Shown here: positions 1-8,440 of the stretch, in pieces | Position numbering within the stretch: the stretch's first letter is position 1 | Layout of the letters: each line of letters starts with the position of its first letter | Source: Herbivorax alkaliphila | Lineage (GTDB): Bacteria > Bacillota > Clostridia > Acetivibrionales > Acetivibrionaceae | Assembly: GCF_030848475.1 (NCBI RefSeq) | Contig: NZ_JAVDDS010000018.1 | Location: forward strand, 1-64,000 | Length of the DNA stretch: 64,000 nt | Direction: 5' to 3' | Program-made: the position numbers and the translations under genes | Notes under the pieces: generated by a model | The model's database searches: none | Told to the model about the DNA's origin: nothing | Seen by the model: the letters and a program-made list of their open reading frames with translations, nothing else

Positions 1-513
1 TCAGAAGCAGTAAAATTAAAAAAAGGCGACGTCGACTTTAAAAAAGGTACTCTATTTATTCAACATACAAAGTTTAATAAGCAACGCATTATTCCAATAG
101 CAGATAGTTTGTTACAACGATGTAGGGTGTATTATATTGACGTTGTTATTGCCAATCCCGACAATCTATTTTTCTTTCCATCTCCGTATGGTGGGCAATT
201 AGACACAAGCACAGTTTATAGCTGGTTTAGGAATATTCTATGGCAAGCAGGTATTGCTCATACCGGGAAGGGACCACGCTTACATGATGTTCGGCATCTA
301 TATGCCGTTACCTGTCTAAAAAACTGGGTTCGCCAAGGTAGAGACTTAACAAATTGTCTTGCATACTTGTCAGTCTATCTCGGACATGAGGACATTCGCG
401 GCAGTCAACGATATCTTAGAATGACATCTGAATTATATCCTGATATTGTTAAAGCAGTTGAATCTGGTTGTGGCTGGGTCATTCCGGAGGTGAGTCAAAA
501 TGAAACAAACTAA
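1..513 (+). CDS. Tyrosine recombinase, C-terminal part (5' end outside window)
   Basis: The frame is open from base 1, so the gene begins before the window and only about 170 C-terminal residues are seen. They form the catalytic half of a phage-integrase-type tyrosine recombinase: a Lys-bearing beta hairpin (HTKFNKQR), the box-II motif LHDVRH at about 285-300, then the LGH motif and a Tyr-bearing helix (SQRYLRM). The family cuts and rejoins DNA through a 3'-phosphotyrosine link. The stop overlaps the start of the next recombinase by 14 bases, so the two are translationally coupled. Adjacent overlapping recombinases are typical of 'recombinase in trio' (RIT) elements and of Tn554-like elements. 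A third member may lie upstream. Confidence 0.85.
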   Translation, partial: SEAVKLKKGDVDFKKGTLFIQHTKFNKQRIIPIADSLLQRCRVYYIDVVIANPDNLFFFPSPYGGQLDTSTVYSWFRNILWQAGIAHTGKGPRLHDVRHLYAVTCLKNWVRQGRDLTNCLAYLSVYLGHEDIRGSQRYLRMTSELYPDIVKAVESGCGWVIPEVSQNETN

Positions 514-1522
514 TTTTGCTAGGATTACAACAAAATATTTTTCTGATTTTCTTATTAGTCAACGTAATGTTAGTACTAATACAATAAAGTCCTATAGAAA
601 CACATTTCGGCAATTACTTACATATATGCGCGATGAAAAATATATTCACCTGGAAAGACTTGAATTCAAAGACATTAGAGCTCAAACCGTTGTTGAATTT
701 CTTTTATGGTTAGAAAAAAACAATCAAATCAGTATCAGTACTAGAAATCAGCGACTTGCTGCAATACATAGTTTCTACAGGTATGCACAAGCAGAATATC
801 CCGATGACTTATTTGAAATGCAAAAAATACTTAATATCCCATTTAAAAAGAAACCTCGGCCAGCAATCAGTTACCTTACTAAAGAAGAAATGAAACTGCT
901 TTTTGATCAACCCGATGTTAAAAATCGTAGAGATCGTCGGAATCTTGCTCTAATGGCAATCTTGTATGATACTGGTGCTCGTGTACAAGAATTGATTGAC
1001 CTTTGTGTTAAAGATATCAGACTTCATTCTCCTGCAACAGTTACATTGACAGGTAAAGGCAAAAAGACAAGATGTGTTCCAATCATAGGCAATACAGTAA
1101 ACTTGGTATCCAGGTATATGAACGACTTCAATTTAAAGAGTAATGGTAGGCAACAATCTTCTCTTTTCTCTAATAGCAGGGGCCAAAAGTTTACACGGCC
1201 TGGCATTTGCTATATATTGAACAAATATTTTAATCAAGCTAAAAAGAATTATCCGGAAATTATGCAATCTGATAGAATTCATCCACATATGATTCGCCAT
1301 GCAAAGGCTGTTCATATGCTGGAATCTGGCATAAACTTAATCTATATTAGAGATTTTTTAGGTCATGTGAGCATAACAACAACTGAAATATATTTAAAGA
1401 CAGAAACCGAATTAAAGCGGTCTGTTCTTGAACGAAATTACCCGAATGTAGTGACACAGGATATCCCCGAATGGAAAGAAGATACAGAATTACTTCAATG
1501 GTTAAATGATTTTTGCCGCTAA
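500..1522 (+). CDS. Tyrosine recombinase, XerD-like, last gene of the element
   Basis: This 340-residue protein has the full two-domain layout of the family. An N-terminal SAM-like core-binding domain spans about residues 1-110, with the helical pattern NVSTNTIKSYRNTFRQLL. The catalytic domain has the first Arg in DTGARVQEL (about 160), HPHMIRH (His-x-x-Arg), LGH, and a Tyr in TTEIYLK. It starts inside the previous recombinase gene, at an ATG preceded by GGAGGTGAG. It is the last gene of the mobile element, because the sequence soon runs into repeated decamers and a truncated host gene. The protein looks intact. Confidence 0.88.
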   Translation: MKQTNFARITTKYFSDFLISQRNVSTNTIKSYRNTFRQLLTYMRDEKYIHLERLEFKDIRAQTVVEFLLWLEKNNQISISTRNQRLAAIHSFYRYAQAEYPDDLFEMQKILNIPFKKKPRPAISYLTKEEMKLLFDQPDVKNRRDRRNLALMAILYDTGARVQELIDLCVKDIRLHSPATVTLTGKGKKTRCVPIIGNTVNLVSRYMNDFNLKSNGRQQSSLFSNSRGQKFTRPGICYILNKYFNQAKKNYPEIMQSDRIHPHMIRHAKAVHMLESGINLIYIRDFLGHVSITTTEIYLKTETELKRSVLERNYPNVVTQDIPEWKEDTELLQWLNDFCR

Positions 1523-1530
1523 TTGTGATA

Positions 1531-1613
1531 TTATCGAAAGATGTCGGGGCTAAGTTCATTGATTTATATAAGTTACGGTCCCTTTTCTTTCGATAAGCAA
1601 ATACTTTCGATAA
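1531..1613. repeat. Terminal decamer repeats at the recombinase element end
   Basis: The decamer CTTTCGATAA occurs at 1587-1596 and 1604-1613, and its exact reverse complement TTATCGAAAG occurs at 1531-1540. All three copies lie in the 95 bases between the last recombinase gene and the point where acyl-AMP-ligase homology begins. The arrangement of one inverted and two direct copies is what one expects for recombinase binding sites at an element terminus. The exact crossover base cannot be fixed from one end. Confidence 0.6.
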
Positions 1614-2644
1614 TTGTTGGAGTACTGCTTACCGGTATATGTAAAGCGATACCAGTAATGTTGTTTTCACCTAAACAGTTCATAAGAAAACCAAGTCAGT
1701 GGTTGCATTACATTAATGATTATAGGGCCACTCTTTCAGCAGCTAACAATTTTGCTTTTAATTATTGTGTTAAAAGAATACGAGATACTGATGTTCAAGG
1801 AATTGACTTATCGTCTTGGAGAATTTGTTTTAATGGTTCAGAACATATTAGTGCAAAGATAATTGAGGAATTTAACGAGAAATTTACAAATATAGGTTTT
1901 GATGAAAAGGCAATGCTACCTTGCTATGGGCTTGCCGAAGCTACTCTGGCAGTTACGATATCAGATAAAGATGCTAAACCAAATGTATTTTCATTTGATA
2001 GTAAAGCAATGTATGAAGATTGTTTAGCTAAGGAATGCCAAGATAAAAGTAAGAATTCTATTAAGTTAGTTTCACTTGGTAATGTTGATTCTAATACGGA
2101 GATAAAGATAGAAAAAAGTTGTGGAGAAGAAGCGGAAGAAGGAAAGATAGGGGAAATAATTATAAAAGGTAAATCACTATTTTCTAATTATTTAAATAGT
2201 AAAGATGAATGTTTGAGAGATGGTTGGTTTGCAACAGGCGATTTAGGTTTTATATATAAAAATAATTTATTTATAACAGGCAGGAAAAAAGATTTAATAA
2301 TTATCAATGGGAGGCATTATTTACCAAGTGAAATTGAAAAAACAGTTATAAATAAAGAATATGCAGGAATAAAAGCATGTGTTGCATTTAGTGTTTATGA
2401 ACTAAACAATGAAGATGAAAAACTTGCATTGGTAATTGAGACAGTAATATCCAAAGAAGACCTATTACTAGATATAATAAAAAAGATAAAAAACAATATA
2501 TTTGAAGAGGTTGGGGTTAGAGTAAAATATATTTTTGCCACAAGAAAAATTGAGCGAACAATAAATGGTAAGGTGAGAAGACAGGATTGCAAGTTAAAAT
2601 ACACAAATATGATTAACAAAAAATTAAAAAGTAAACAAAATTAA
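1541..2644 (+). pseudogene. Fatty-acyl-AMP ligase-like (FAAL) gene, N-terminal part missing
   Basis: From about base 1610 the frame encodes the middle and C-terminal parts of a fatty-acyl-AMP ligase of the adenylate-forming superfamily. Visible markers are FSPKQFIRKPSQWL, FNGSEH, PCYGLAEATLA (the usual PxYGLAE motif), DGWFATGDLG and GRKKDLIIINGRHYLP with the C-terminal hinge. Family members are about 560-600 residues, so roughly 200 N-terminal residues with the P-loop-like Ser/Thr motif are absent. The homology starts right at the recombinase element's terminal repeats, which implies insertion or deletion there. The first 20 codons (1541-1603) are element sequence. It cannot be a working ligase as it stands. 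It may be debris of an older lipopeptide or polyketide gene set. Confidence 0.75.
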
Positions 2645-2673
2645 ATTAAAGCTTTTATTGGAGGGGGATGTAC

Positions 2674-4086
2674 ATGATAGTTACTAAATATTTAATAAAA
2701 CATCGTTTAAAACCGGATAATAATCTAATAATAAATACTTTATCTGGTGCTGTTGATGTTATTGATGATAAAACTTGTAGCTTTATTAATGAAGGAAAAG
2801 TACCTAAAGATGATGGAATTGTAGGTATGTTAAAAGAAAGAGGCTATTTATACAAAAATAATGAAGAGGAAAAACAAAGATTTTTTAATCTGAAAAAAAA
2901 TTATAAATTAAGAACTGATAAGTTTTTACCAAAAGAACAAGGAATAATTATTTGTCCGACATATAGTTGTAACTTAAGATGTCCATATTGTTTTCAAAGT
3001 CACGGTAGTATGCATGAAAATAAAAAAACAATGACAAAAGAACAAGTAGACCAAGCCATAGAAAAAATAGAGGAAAATATAATACCTAATTTAGGAAGGA
3101 AAGGTTATAGAGTAACTCTTTTTGGAGGAGAGCCTTTACAAAAACATACGTATGAAATTGTTGAATACATTTTAAAAAAGTTAAGTAAAAAGAATATTCG
3201 TGTAAACATAATAACTAATGGTGTGAACATTGGAATGTTTTGGGATGTGTTCAAGCTATATAAAAAAATAATTTCATTTCAAATAACATTAGATGGACCT
3301 TCTGATATACATGATAAAAGAAGGGTGTTATATAATAGGAAAGGGACATTTGATATTATAAAATCTAATATAGACAGATTAATAAAAGATGGTTTTAATG
3401 TAAAAGTTAGAGTCAATACTGATTTAGAAGTTATTGATAAATTACAAGAATTATTGGATCAATTTGTAGAAAAATCTTGGGTTAATTATAGTAATTTTAG
3501 AGCTCAATTATCACCTGTAAGTTCACATGGTGAAGATAATCCTACTTGTGCATGTTTACCCGAATTTGAAATACTTACTGCACTAATTGATAAATTTGAA
3601 GATATAGAATATCTGAAGGAAAGATATAAAACTATACTAGGTTCTGATATGTATAGAGTAGTAGGTCATTTATATAAAATCATTAATACAAAAATAGGAA
3701 AAGGTAGATTCAATCCGTATATTTGTTTTTGTGAAGCTGGGAGAGTAAGTTCAGTTGGAGTTGGTCCAGATGGTTTTATTTATGTATGTGGTGAGACTAT
3801 AGGGAAAGAAAAATATGCTGTTGGGAAATATTGGCCTGAACTTGAATTATATGAAGATAAGCTAAATGATTGGAAAGACAGAACAATATTTGAGATTGAT
3901 GAATGCGTAAATTGTAATATTTCCACATTATGTGGTGGAGGATGTCTATATGGAGCATTAAAACATAATGGACGTCCTAATGCACCTTATTGTGGTAGAA
4001 CACGCGAAATAATAAATAAGTTTTTAAATGATAATACTGAAAAGTTTTTAAGTCTTGTAAGTACAAACAAACAAACAAATAATTAA
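2674..4086 (+). CDS. Radical SAM/SPASM peptide maturase 1
   Basis: This enzyme of about 470 residues should cleave S-adenosylmethionine and form a radical-mediated crosslink in a ribosomal peptide. An N-terminal segment with a winged-helix-like pattern (NTLSGAVDVID, then LKERGYLY) resembles the precursor-binding region of peptide maturases. The radical SAM cluster motif CNLRCPYC lies near residues 99-106 and is followed by FGGEP (GGE motif). A Cys-rich SPASM region covers the last 110 residues, ending CVNCNISTLCGGGC and YCGR, enough to bind auxiliary iron-sulfur clusters. Of two in-frame ATGs (2668, 2674), the second sits 9 bases after GGAGG and is preferred. The two 'CCD' precursor genes follow directly. 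The nearest known types are clostridial Cys-rich peptide and SCIFF maturases. The exact reaction is unknown. Confidence 0.88.
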   Translation: MIVTKYLIKHRLKPDNNLIINTLSGAVDVIDDKTCSFINEGKVPKDDGIVGMLKERGYLYKNNEEEKQRFFNLKKNYKLRTDKFLPKEQGIIICPTYSCNLRCPYCFQSHGSMHENKKTMTKEQVDQAIEKIEENIIPNLGRKGYRVTLFGGEPLQKHTYEIVEYILKKLSKKNIRVNIITNGVNIGMFWDVFKLYKKIISFQITLDGPSDIHDKRRVLYNRKGTFDIIKSNIDRLIKDGFNVKVRVNTDLEVIDKLQELLDQFVEKSWVNYSNFRAQLSPVSSHGEDNPTCACLPEFEILTALIDKFEDIEYLKERYKTILGSDMYRVVGHLYKIINTKIGKGRFNPYICFCEAGRVSSVGVGPDGFIYVCGETIGKEKYAVGKYWPELELYEDKLNDWKDRTIFEIDECVNCNISTLCGGGCLYGALKHNGRPNAPYCGRTREIINKFLNDNTEKFLSLVSTNKQTNN

Positions 4087-4134
4087 AAAGTATTGGTTTT
4101 AGCGGTATATAAGAAATAAAAAAGGGGGATATAA

Positions 4135-4317
4135 ATGAATTCTTTAAATAATACAAATGATTTATGGATTAATCTAGATGATGAAAGCAATGAAAATAAC
4201 ATGTGTTGTGATCAAGATTGTTGTGATCAAGATTGTTGTGATCAAGAGTCAGTGTGTTGTGATTTTTCGACGGCATGCTGTGATTTAGATGAAGCATGTT
4301 GTGATTATAGTAGCTAA
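4135..4317 (+). CDS. Cys-rich 'CCD' repeat RiPP precursor 1
   Basis: This 60-residue peptide has a leader without Cys (residues 1-23, MNSLNNTNDLWINLDDESNE, then NNM). The core after it is built from six CCD units: CCDQD, CCDQD, CCDQESV, CCDFSTA, CCDLDEA and CCDYSS. That makes twelve Cys, all in pairs and each pair followed by Asp. The start has AAGGGGG eight bases upstream. A paralogue with an almost identical leader lies at 4634, and radical SAM maturases flank the pair, so this is read as their substrate. Several units contain Cys-x3-Asp/Glu, the spacing used by PapB-type thioether enzymes. A metal-binding peptide is the main alternative. I know of no named family that fits exactly. Confidence 0.82.
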   Translation: MNSLNNTNDLWINLDDESNENNMCCDQDCCDQDCCDQESVCCDFSTACCDLDEACCDYSS

Positions 4318-4633
4318 ATAAACACTTAAAAGGTAATAAAACAAGAAGTTCTAAAAATATTATAGGACATAAATATAAGTACTAATAGTACAAATAAAAA
4401 TTTCTTATATACTGCTAAGTTTATTAAATAAAATTAATTTCTTAAAGTACTGCAATTTCTATCTTTGTCCCCAAAATAGAAATTATTAAAAATAAGATTA
4501 TTACTGTTAATTATTTTGAGGGTAGACAAAAAATTTAAAAAAAATATGTTTTTAGTAAGATTAAAAAAGTATAAAAAGTAGAGATTTAATAGCAGTATAT
4601 ATAAATAAGTAAGTAAAGGGGTGTGAGGAGATA
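4318..4633. other. AT-rich spacer between the two precursor genes
   Basis: No gene is seen in this 316-base spacer. It holds a 20-base sequence starting TTACTGTTAATTATTTTGAG at 4501-4520 that recurs with one change at 4800-4819, after the second precursor. The precursor genes and parts of their flanks thus appear to come from a local duplication. No convincing terminator is present, so read-through from the first maturase into both precursors is possible. Confidence 0.5.
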
Positions 4634-4786
4634 ATGAATTCTTTAAATAATACAAATGATTTATGGATTAATCTAGATATTGAAAGCGATGAAAATAACA
4701 TGTGTTGTGATCAAGAATGTTGTGATCAAGATTGTTGTGATCAAGATGCTTGTTGTGACTTTAGTATCTGTTGTGATTATAGTTAA
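4634..4786 (+). CDS. Cys-rich 'CCD' repeat RiPP precursor 2
   Basis: This 50-residue peptide shares its first 15 residues (MNSLNNTNDLWINLD) with precursor 1 and differs at only two of the next eight. Its core is shorter: CCDQE, CCDQD, CCDQDA, CCDFSI and CCDYS, that is five CC pairs and ten Cys. The start ATG follows GAGGAGATA, a good ribosome site. The strong leader conservation and variable repeat number point to one recognition sequence read by a shared maturase, with expansion or loss of core units. It lies between the two maturase genes. An overlapping 74-codon frame at 4680 is a shadow. Confidence 0.8.
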   Translation: MNSLNNTNDLWINLDIESDENNMCCDQECCDQDCCDQDACCDFSICCDYS

Positions 4787-5181
4787 AAGAATAGAGCTAT
4801 TACTGTTAATAATTTTGAGATTAAACATAAAGGAAAATTCTTATGCAAAATTTCTGATGTGTTTTCAAATTTATTTGTTAAAGAAATACTTAAAACCATT
4901 TTAGAGGTATTTTATTATTTATACTTATATAAATTAAAAAATATATACTGCTATTTTTTAAAATATTCACCATATTGCTAAAAGTAAAAGATGAATTTTT
5001 GAAAAAAGAAAATTACGATAACCCAATCAAGAGAAAGCATAAATTAAGAGATATTAAAATAATTCTGTAGTTTATAATACATAATGTTGTAAAATGCAAG
5101 ATTTTAAATAATATAAAAAAATAGAAACGATTAAATTTCAAGAATAAGGATGTAAATTCTTTTGAAGAAAGAGAGGAGAAA
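4787..5181. other. AT-rich spacer before maturase 2
   Basis: No coding sequence or further CCD unit is visible in this 395-base stretch. It begins with the second copy of the 20-base spacer repeat (4800-4819) and also shares an ATATACTGCT stretch with the first spacer. This supports a duplicated precursor-plus-flank unit. A ribosome site (GAGAGGAGA) for the next gene lies at its end. Confidence 0.5.
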
Positions 5182-6555
5182 ATGGTAACTACCAGATACT
5201 ACATATATTACAAACTGGAAGAAAACAAATATATATTATTAAATACTTTAAGCGGGGCAATTGATATAGTTGAGAAAAATATAATTCAATATTTAAAAAA
5301 TCCTAGCAAAGTTGATATAAATAAAGATTTTGTTGTAGCTTTAAAGGAAAGAGGATATATCATATCAAAAAATGAGGATTTAGATAAAATAAAAGATTTA
5401 ATTAAAAATGCAAAATACAAATCTAAGACGGGAACGTTTGTTATTTGTCCAACATATATGTGTAATTTGAGGTGTAAATATTGTTTTGAGGGCATTGGCA
5501 CGAGAACAAAAAGCAAGGTTTTAGAAGAAAAAGATGTAGATAAAATATTCAAAGCAATTGAAGAGGTTTGTAGTGAAAAAGATATAAAAAAACCTCAAAT
5601 ATTGTTATATGGAGGAGAGCCTTTTTTACCAAGTACAAAAGATATTGTTAGTTATATATTAAAAAAATCAAGGAATAAAGGGTACTTTGTTAGTGCGATA
5701 TCAAATTCTACACATCTTTATCAATATAAAGATGAATTAAATGAATATAAAAACACTATTAAATCTATTCAAGTTACAATTGATGGTTCTAAAAATATTC
5801 ATAATAAATATAGAGTCAAAGTTGATGGAAGTGGAACGTTTGATGAAATAACCAAAAGTGTAGATTTACTTTTGGCTATTGGGATTAGGGTTAACTTAAG
5901 AATTAATACAGGCAAAAATAATGTTAAATACTTATCAAATGTATTAGAGTTTATTGAACAAAAGAAATGGAATATATCTCCTTTGTTCAAATGTCAGATT
6001 GCACCTATTACAGATCATTTTTGTACTTTTAATTTACCGAATTGGATGCCAGAAAGTGAATTGCTTAAAGAAATATATGCAGCTGTTGAAGATGTAGAAA
6101 AAACAAAAGAAAAATTTCATATGTCTTTAGGAAAAGATATTGAAATAAGAACATCACTATTGAGGAGCATTTGGAGGGAGAAAAAAAAGAAAGTTATTAA
6201 TCCGCAACCTTGTGCAGCAGGTAAACGAAAATATTATATATTTGGGGCAGAAGGAAATATTTATCCATGCCCAGAAACAGTTGGAATGGAAGAATATGCG
6301 ATAGGAAGATATTTGCCGAGTTTGAAATTAGACCAAGAAGCCGAAAAATTATGGGAAAGAGACATAACCAATATAGACAAATGTAGAGAATGTAGTATTG
6401 CACCAATTTGTGGGACGGGTTGTACATGGGCTTGCATTGCCACAAATGGTAAAAATTTCAAAGAACCTGTATGTAATTTTGCTCGAGAAACTATTGATAG
6501 CTATTTTGAACTAAATAAACATAAAATTCTAAAACTATGTAAAAACTCAAAATAA
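5182..6555 (+). CDS. Radical SAM/SPASM peptide maturase 2
   Basis: This 457-residue paralogue of maturase 1 has the same order of parts. The N-terminal precursor-binding-like region carries NTLSGAIDIVE and LKERGYII. The radical SAM motif CNLRCKYC is at about residues 94-101, with YGGEP after it. The C-terminal SPASM part ends CRECSIAPICGTGC and VCNFARE. The two maturases are clearly diverged, so they may handle different precursors, modify different residues, or act one after the other. It is followed after a short gap by the ABC exporter, in what looks like one operon. A start at ATG 5182 is supported by GAGAGGAGA. Confidence 0.88.
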   Translation: MVTTRYYIYYKLEENKYILLNTLSGAIDIVEKNIIQYLKNPSKVDINKDFVVALKERGYIISKNEDLDKIKDLIKNAKYKSKTGTFVICPTYMCNLRCKYCFEGIGTRTKSKVLEEKDVDKIFKAIEEVCSEKDIKKPQILLYGGEPFLPSTKDIVSYILKKSRNKGYFVSAISNSTHLYQYKDELNEYKNTIKSIQVTIDGSKNIHNKYRVKVDGSGTFDEITKSVDLLLAIGIRVNLRINTGKNNVKYLSNVLEFIEQKKWNISPLFKCQIAPITDHFCTFNLPNWMPESELLKEIYAAVEDVEKTKEKFHMSLGKDIEIRTSLLRSIWREKKKKVINPQPCAAGKRKYYIFGAEGNIYPCPETVGMEEYAIGRYLPSLKLDQEAEKLWERDITNIDKCRECSIAPICGTGCTWACIATNGKNFKEPVCNFARETIDSYFELNKHKILKLCKNSK

Positions 6556-6581
6556 TATGTTTTTAAATGTTGGGGGATAAA

Positions 6582-8399
6582 ATGAAAGCATTAGTTAATC
6601 CAATAAAATACATAAAAAAAATGATAAATACACTTTTGTTTAGCATAGATATAATATGGAAGGCAGTAGGTCCTCCGTTTATAGTTCAGCTGTTAATTTG
6701 TTTGCTAACTTCAGTTATTCCAATGCTTGGCCTTTGGTATGGAAAAAAGATAATAGATTTATTGAGTTTAACTATATTAAAAAATAATGATGAAAACTCT
6801 AGTATATTGATTTTATCTGGTTTAATTGGTGTAATGTTGTTTTTGGAATTAGCTAATATAATTTTGAAAAGAACAAATACATATTTTACAAATAAAAACA
6901 GTGATATTGTTGGATATTATATAAATAAAAAAATATTTAACAAAATTAATACACTTGATATTTCTTTTTTTGATTCACATACTTTTTATGATGATGTTTC
7001 TAATGTTAGAAGGGATTCAAATGCATTAAAGAAAATCGTTGATTCAATTGTAGTTTTTATACAATCAATTATTCAGTTTACTATTGCTATTATAGTGCTA
7101 AGTAATCTTGCATGGTATTTTTCTTTAATATTAGTTGTTTTAAGCGTGCCTTCAATTTTAGCTGAAAAAAAATTTGCAAAAGTCACATATAAATGGCAAA
7201 AAAAGAGGGTTCCAGAAGAACGGAAAATGTCATATATACAAAATGTATTAACGCATAAGTTTTTTGCTATTGATATAAGATTATTTAAATTATATAATGT
7301 ATTTTTAGAGAGGTACTCAAATATATGGACTAAGTGGTTTAAAGAAAAAAGACAAATTGAATTTAAAAAATGGGCATATAAATCTGGTATGCAAATATTC
7401 CCTATATTAGGTGGTTTTTACATAATGTTTTATGCTGGGTATAGGATAATAAGGGGTACACTTACTATAGGAGATTTTAGTTTATATAATGGTGTATATA
7501 AAAATGTTATAAGTGCTATAAATAATTTGATGTTTGCGGTTGTAAAAATATATGATAATGAAATGAGAATAAATACATACAAGGACTTTTTTAATATTAA
7601 ACCAAGATACATTTCATCTGGGTCTTTAAAACTAGAAGATATTTCAAAAATAGAGTTTAGAAATGTGTCTTTTGAATATCCTGATACTAACAAAAAAGTT
7701 TTAAAAAATGTTAGTTTTAAATTTGATATTAGAGAGAAAGTAGCTATAGTAGGGTGGAATGGTGCAGGAAAAACAACTTTAGTGAAATTACTATTAAGAT
7801 TTTATGAACCAAATGAAGGGGTAATACTTGTTAATGGTATTGATGTTAGGAAGTACAATATTGAAAATTATAGAAGCAAATTCACTGCTATATTGCAAGA
7901 TTACCCCAGATATGCTTTTAGTTTGAGGGAGAATATTACTATTTCTGATGTGAAAAATAGTGATAATTTAGAACGTATTAATGAAGCATGTAAAATAAGT
8001 GGAATTGAACAGGTGGTTAATTCAATGGAAGAAGGTCTAGATACTTATTTAACAAGACAATTTAGTGAAAAAGGGGAAGAATTGTCAGGGGGCAACTGGC
8101 AAAAAATTGCATTAGCAAGAGCGTTTTTTAGAGATACTAATATAGTTGTACTAGATGAACCAACAGCTTCTTTAGATCCAGAAGCAGAAAGTGTAATGTT
8201 AAAAAATTACTTTAAGGTTTGTAACAAAAAAGGTACTATAATCATTTCACATAGACTATCAAATATTATCGAAATGGACAAAATAATGGTTTTAGAAAAC
8301 GGGAAGGTTGTTGAAGTCGGAAGACATGAAGAATTGATGAAAAATAATGGGCGATATGCATATTTATTCAAACTACAAGCGGAAAAATATACACAATAA
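6582..8399 (+). CDS. ABC exporter with fused membrane and ATPase domains
   Basis: This half-transporter of about 605 residues should export the modified peptide across the membrane as a dimer. The first 320 residues hold about six membrane segments. The ATPase part has Walker A GWNGAGKTT (about 390), signature LSGGNWQK (about 500), Walker B VVLDEPTASLD and the ISHRL His switch. There is no N-terminal C39 peptidase domain, so this protein does not itself remove the leader. ATG 6582 is preferred over 6567 because GGGGGA lies just upstream of it. It follows maturase 2 closely. The nearest families are lipid A/peptide exporters of the MsbA and McjD type. Confidence 0.87.
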   Translation: MKALVNPIKYIKKMINTLLFSIDIIWKAVGPPFIVQLLICLLTSVIPMLGLWYGKKIIDLLSLTILKNNDENSSILILSGLIGVMLFLELANIILKRTNTYFTNKNSDIVGYYINKKIFNKINTLDISFFDSHTFYDDVSNVRRDSNALKKIVDSIVVFIQSIIQFTIAIIVLSNLAWYFSLILVVLSVPSILAEKKFAKVTYKWQKKRVPEERKMSYIQNVLTHKFFAIDIRLFKLYNVFLERYSNIWTKWFKEKRQIEFKKWAYKSGMQIFPILGGFYIMFYAGYRIIRGTLTIGDFSLYNGVYKNVISAINNLMFAVVKIYDNEMRINTYKDFFNIKPRYISSGSLKLEDISKIEFRNVSFEYPDTNKKVLKNVSFKFDIREKVAIVGWNGAGKTTLVKLLLRFYEPNEGVILVNGIDVRKYNIENYRSKFTAILQDYPRYAFSLRENITISDVKNSDNLERINEACKISGIEQVVNSMEEGLDTYLTRQFSEKGEELSGGNWQKIALARAFFRDTNIVVLDEPTASLDPEAESVMLKNYFKVCNKKGTIIISHRLSNIIEMDKIMVLENGKVVEVGRHEELMKNNGRYAYLFKLQAEKYTQ

Positions 8400-8440
8400 A
8401 GTCAACAAAATTTTCATATATTTTAAATGGGAGTTTTTTA

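Noticed and set aside
4201-4317. Metallothionein-like gene instead of a RiPP precursor
   Set aside because: Paired Cys could bind metal, but the duplicated leader and two adjacent radical SAM/SPASM maturases fit a modified peptide better. Not fully excluded.
4680-4904. 74-codon plus-strand frame overlapping precursor 2
   Set aside because: It is the +1 shadow of the TGTTGTGAT repeats. The frame with the CCD units has the ribosome site and conserved leader.
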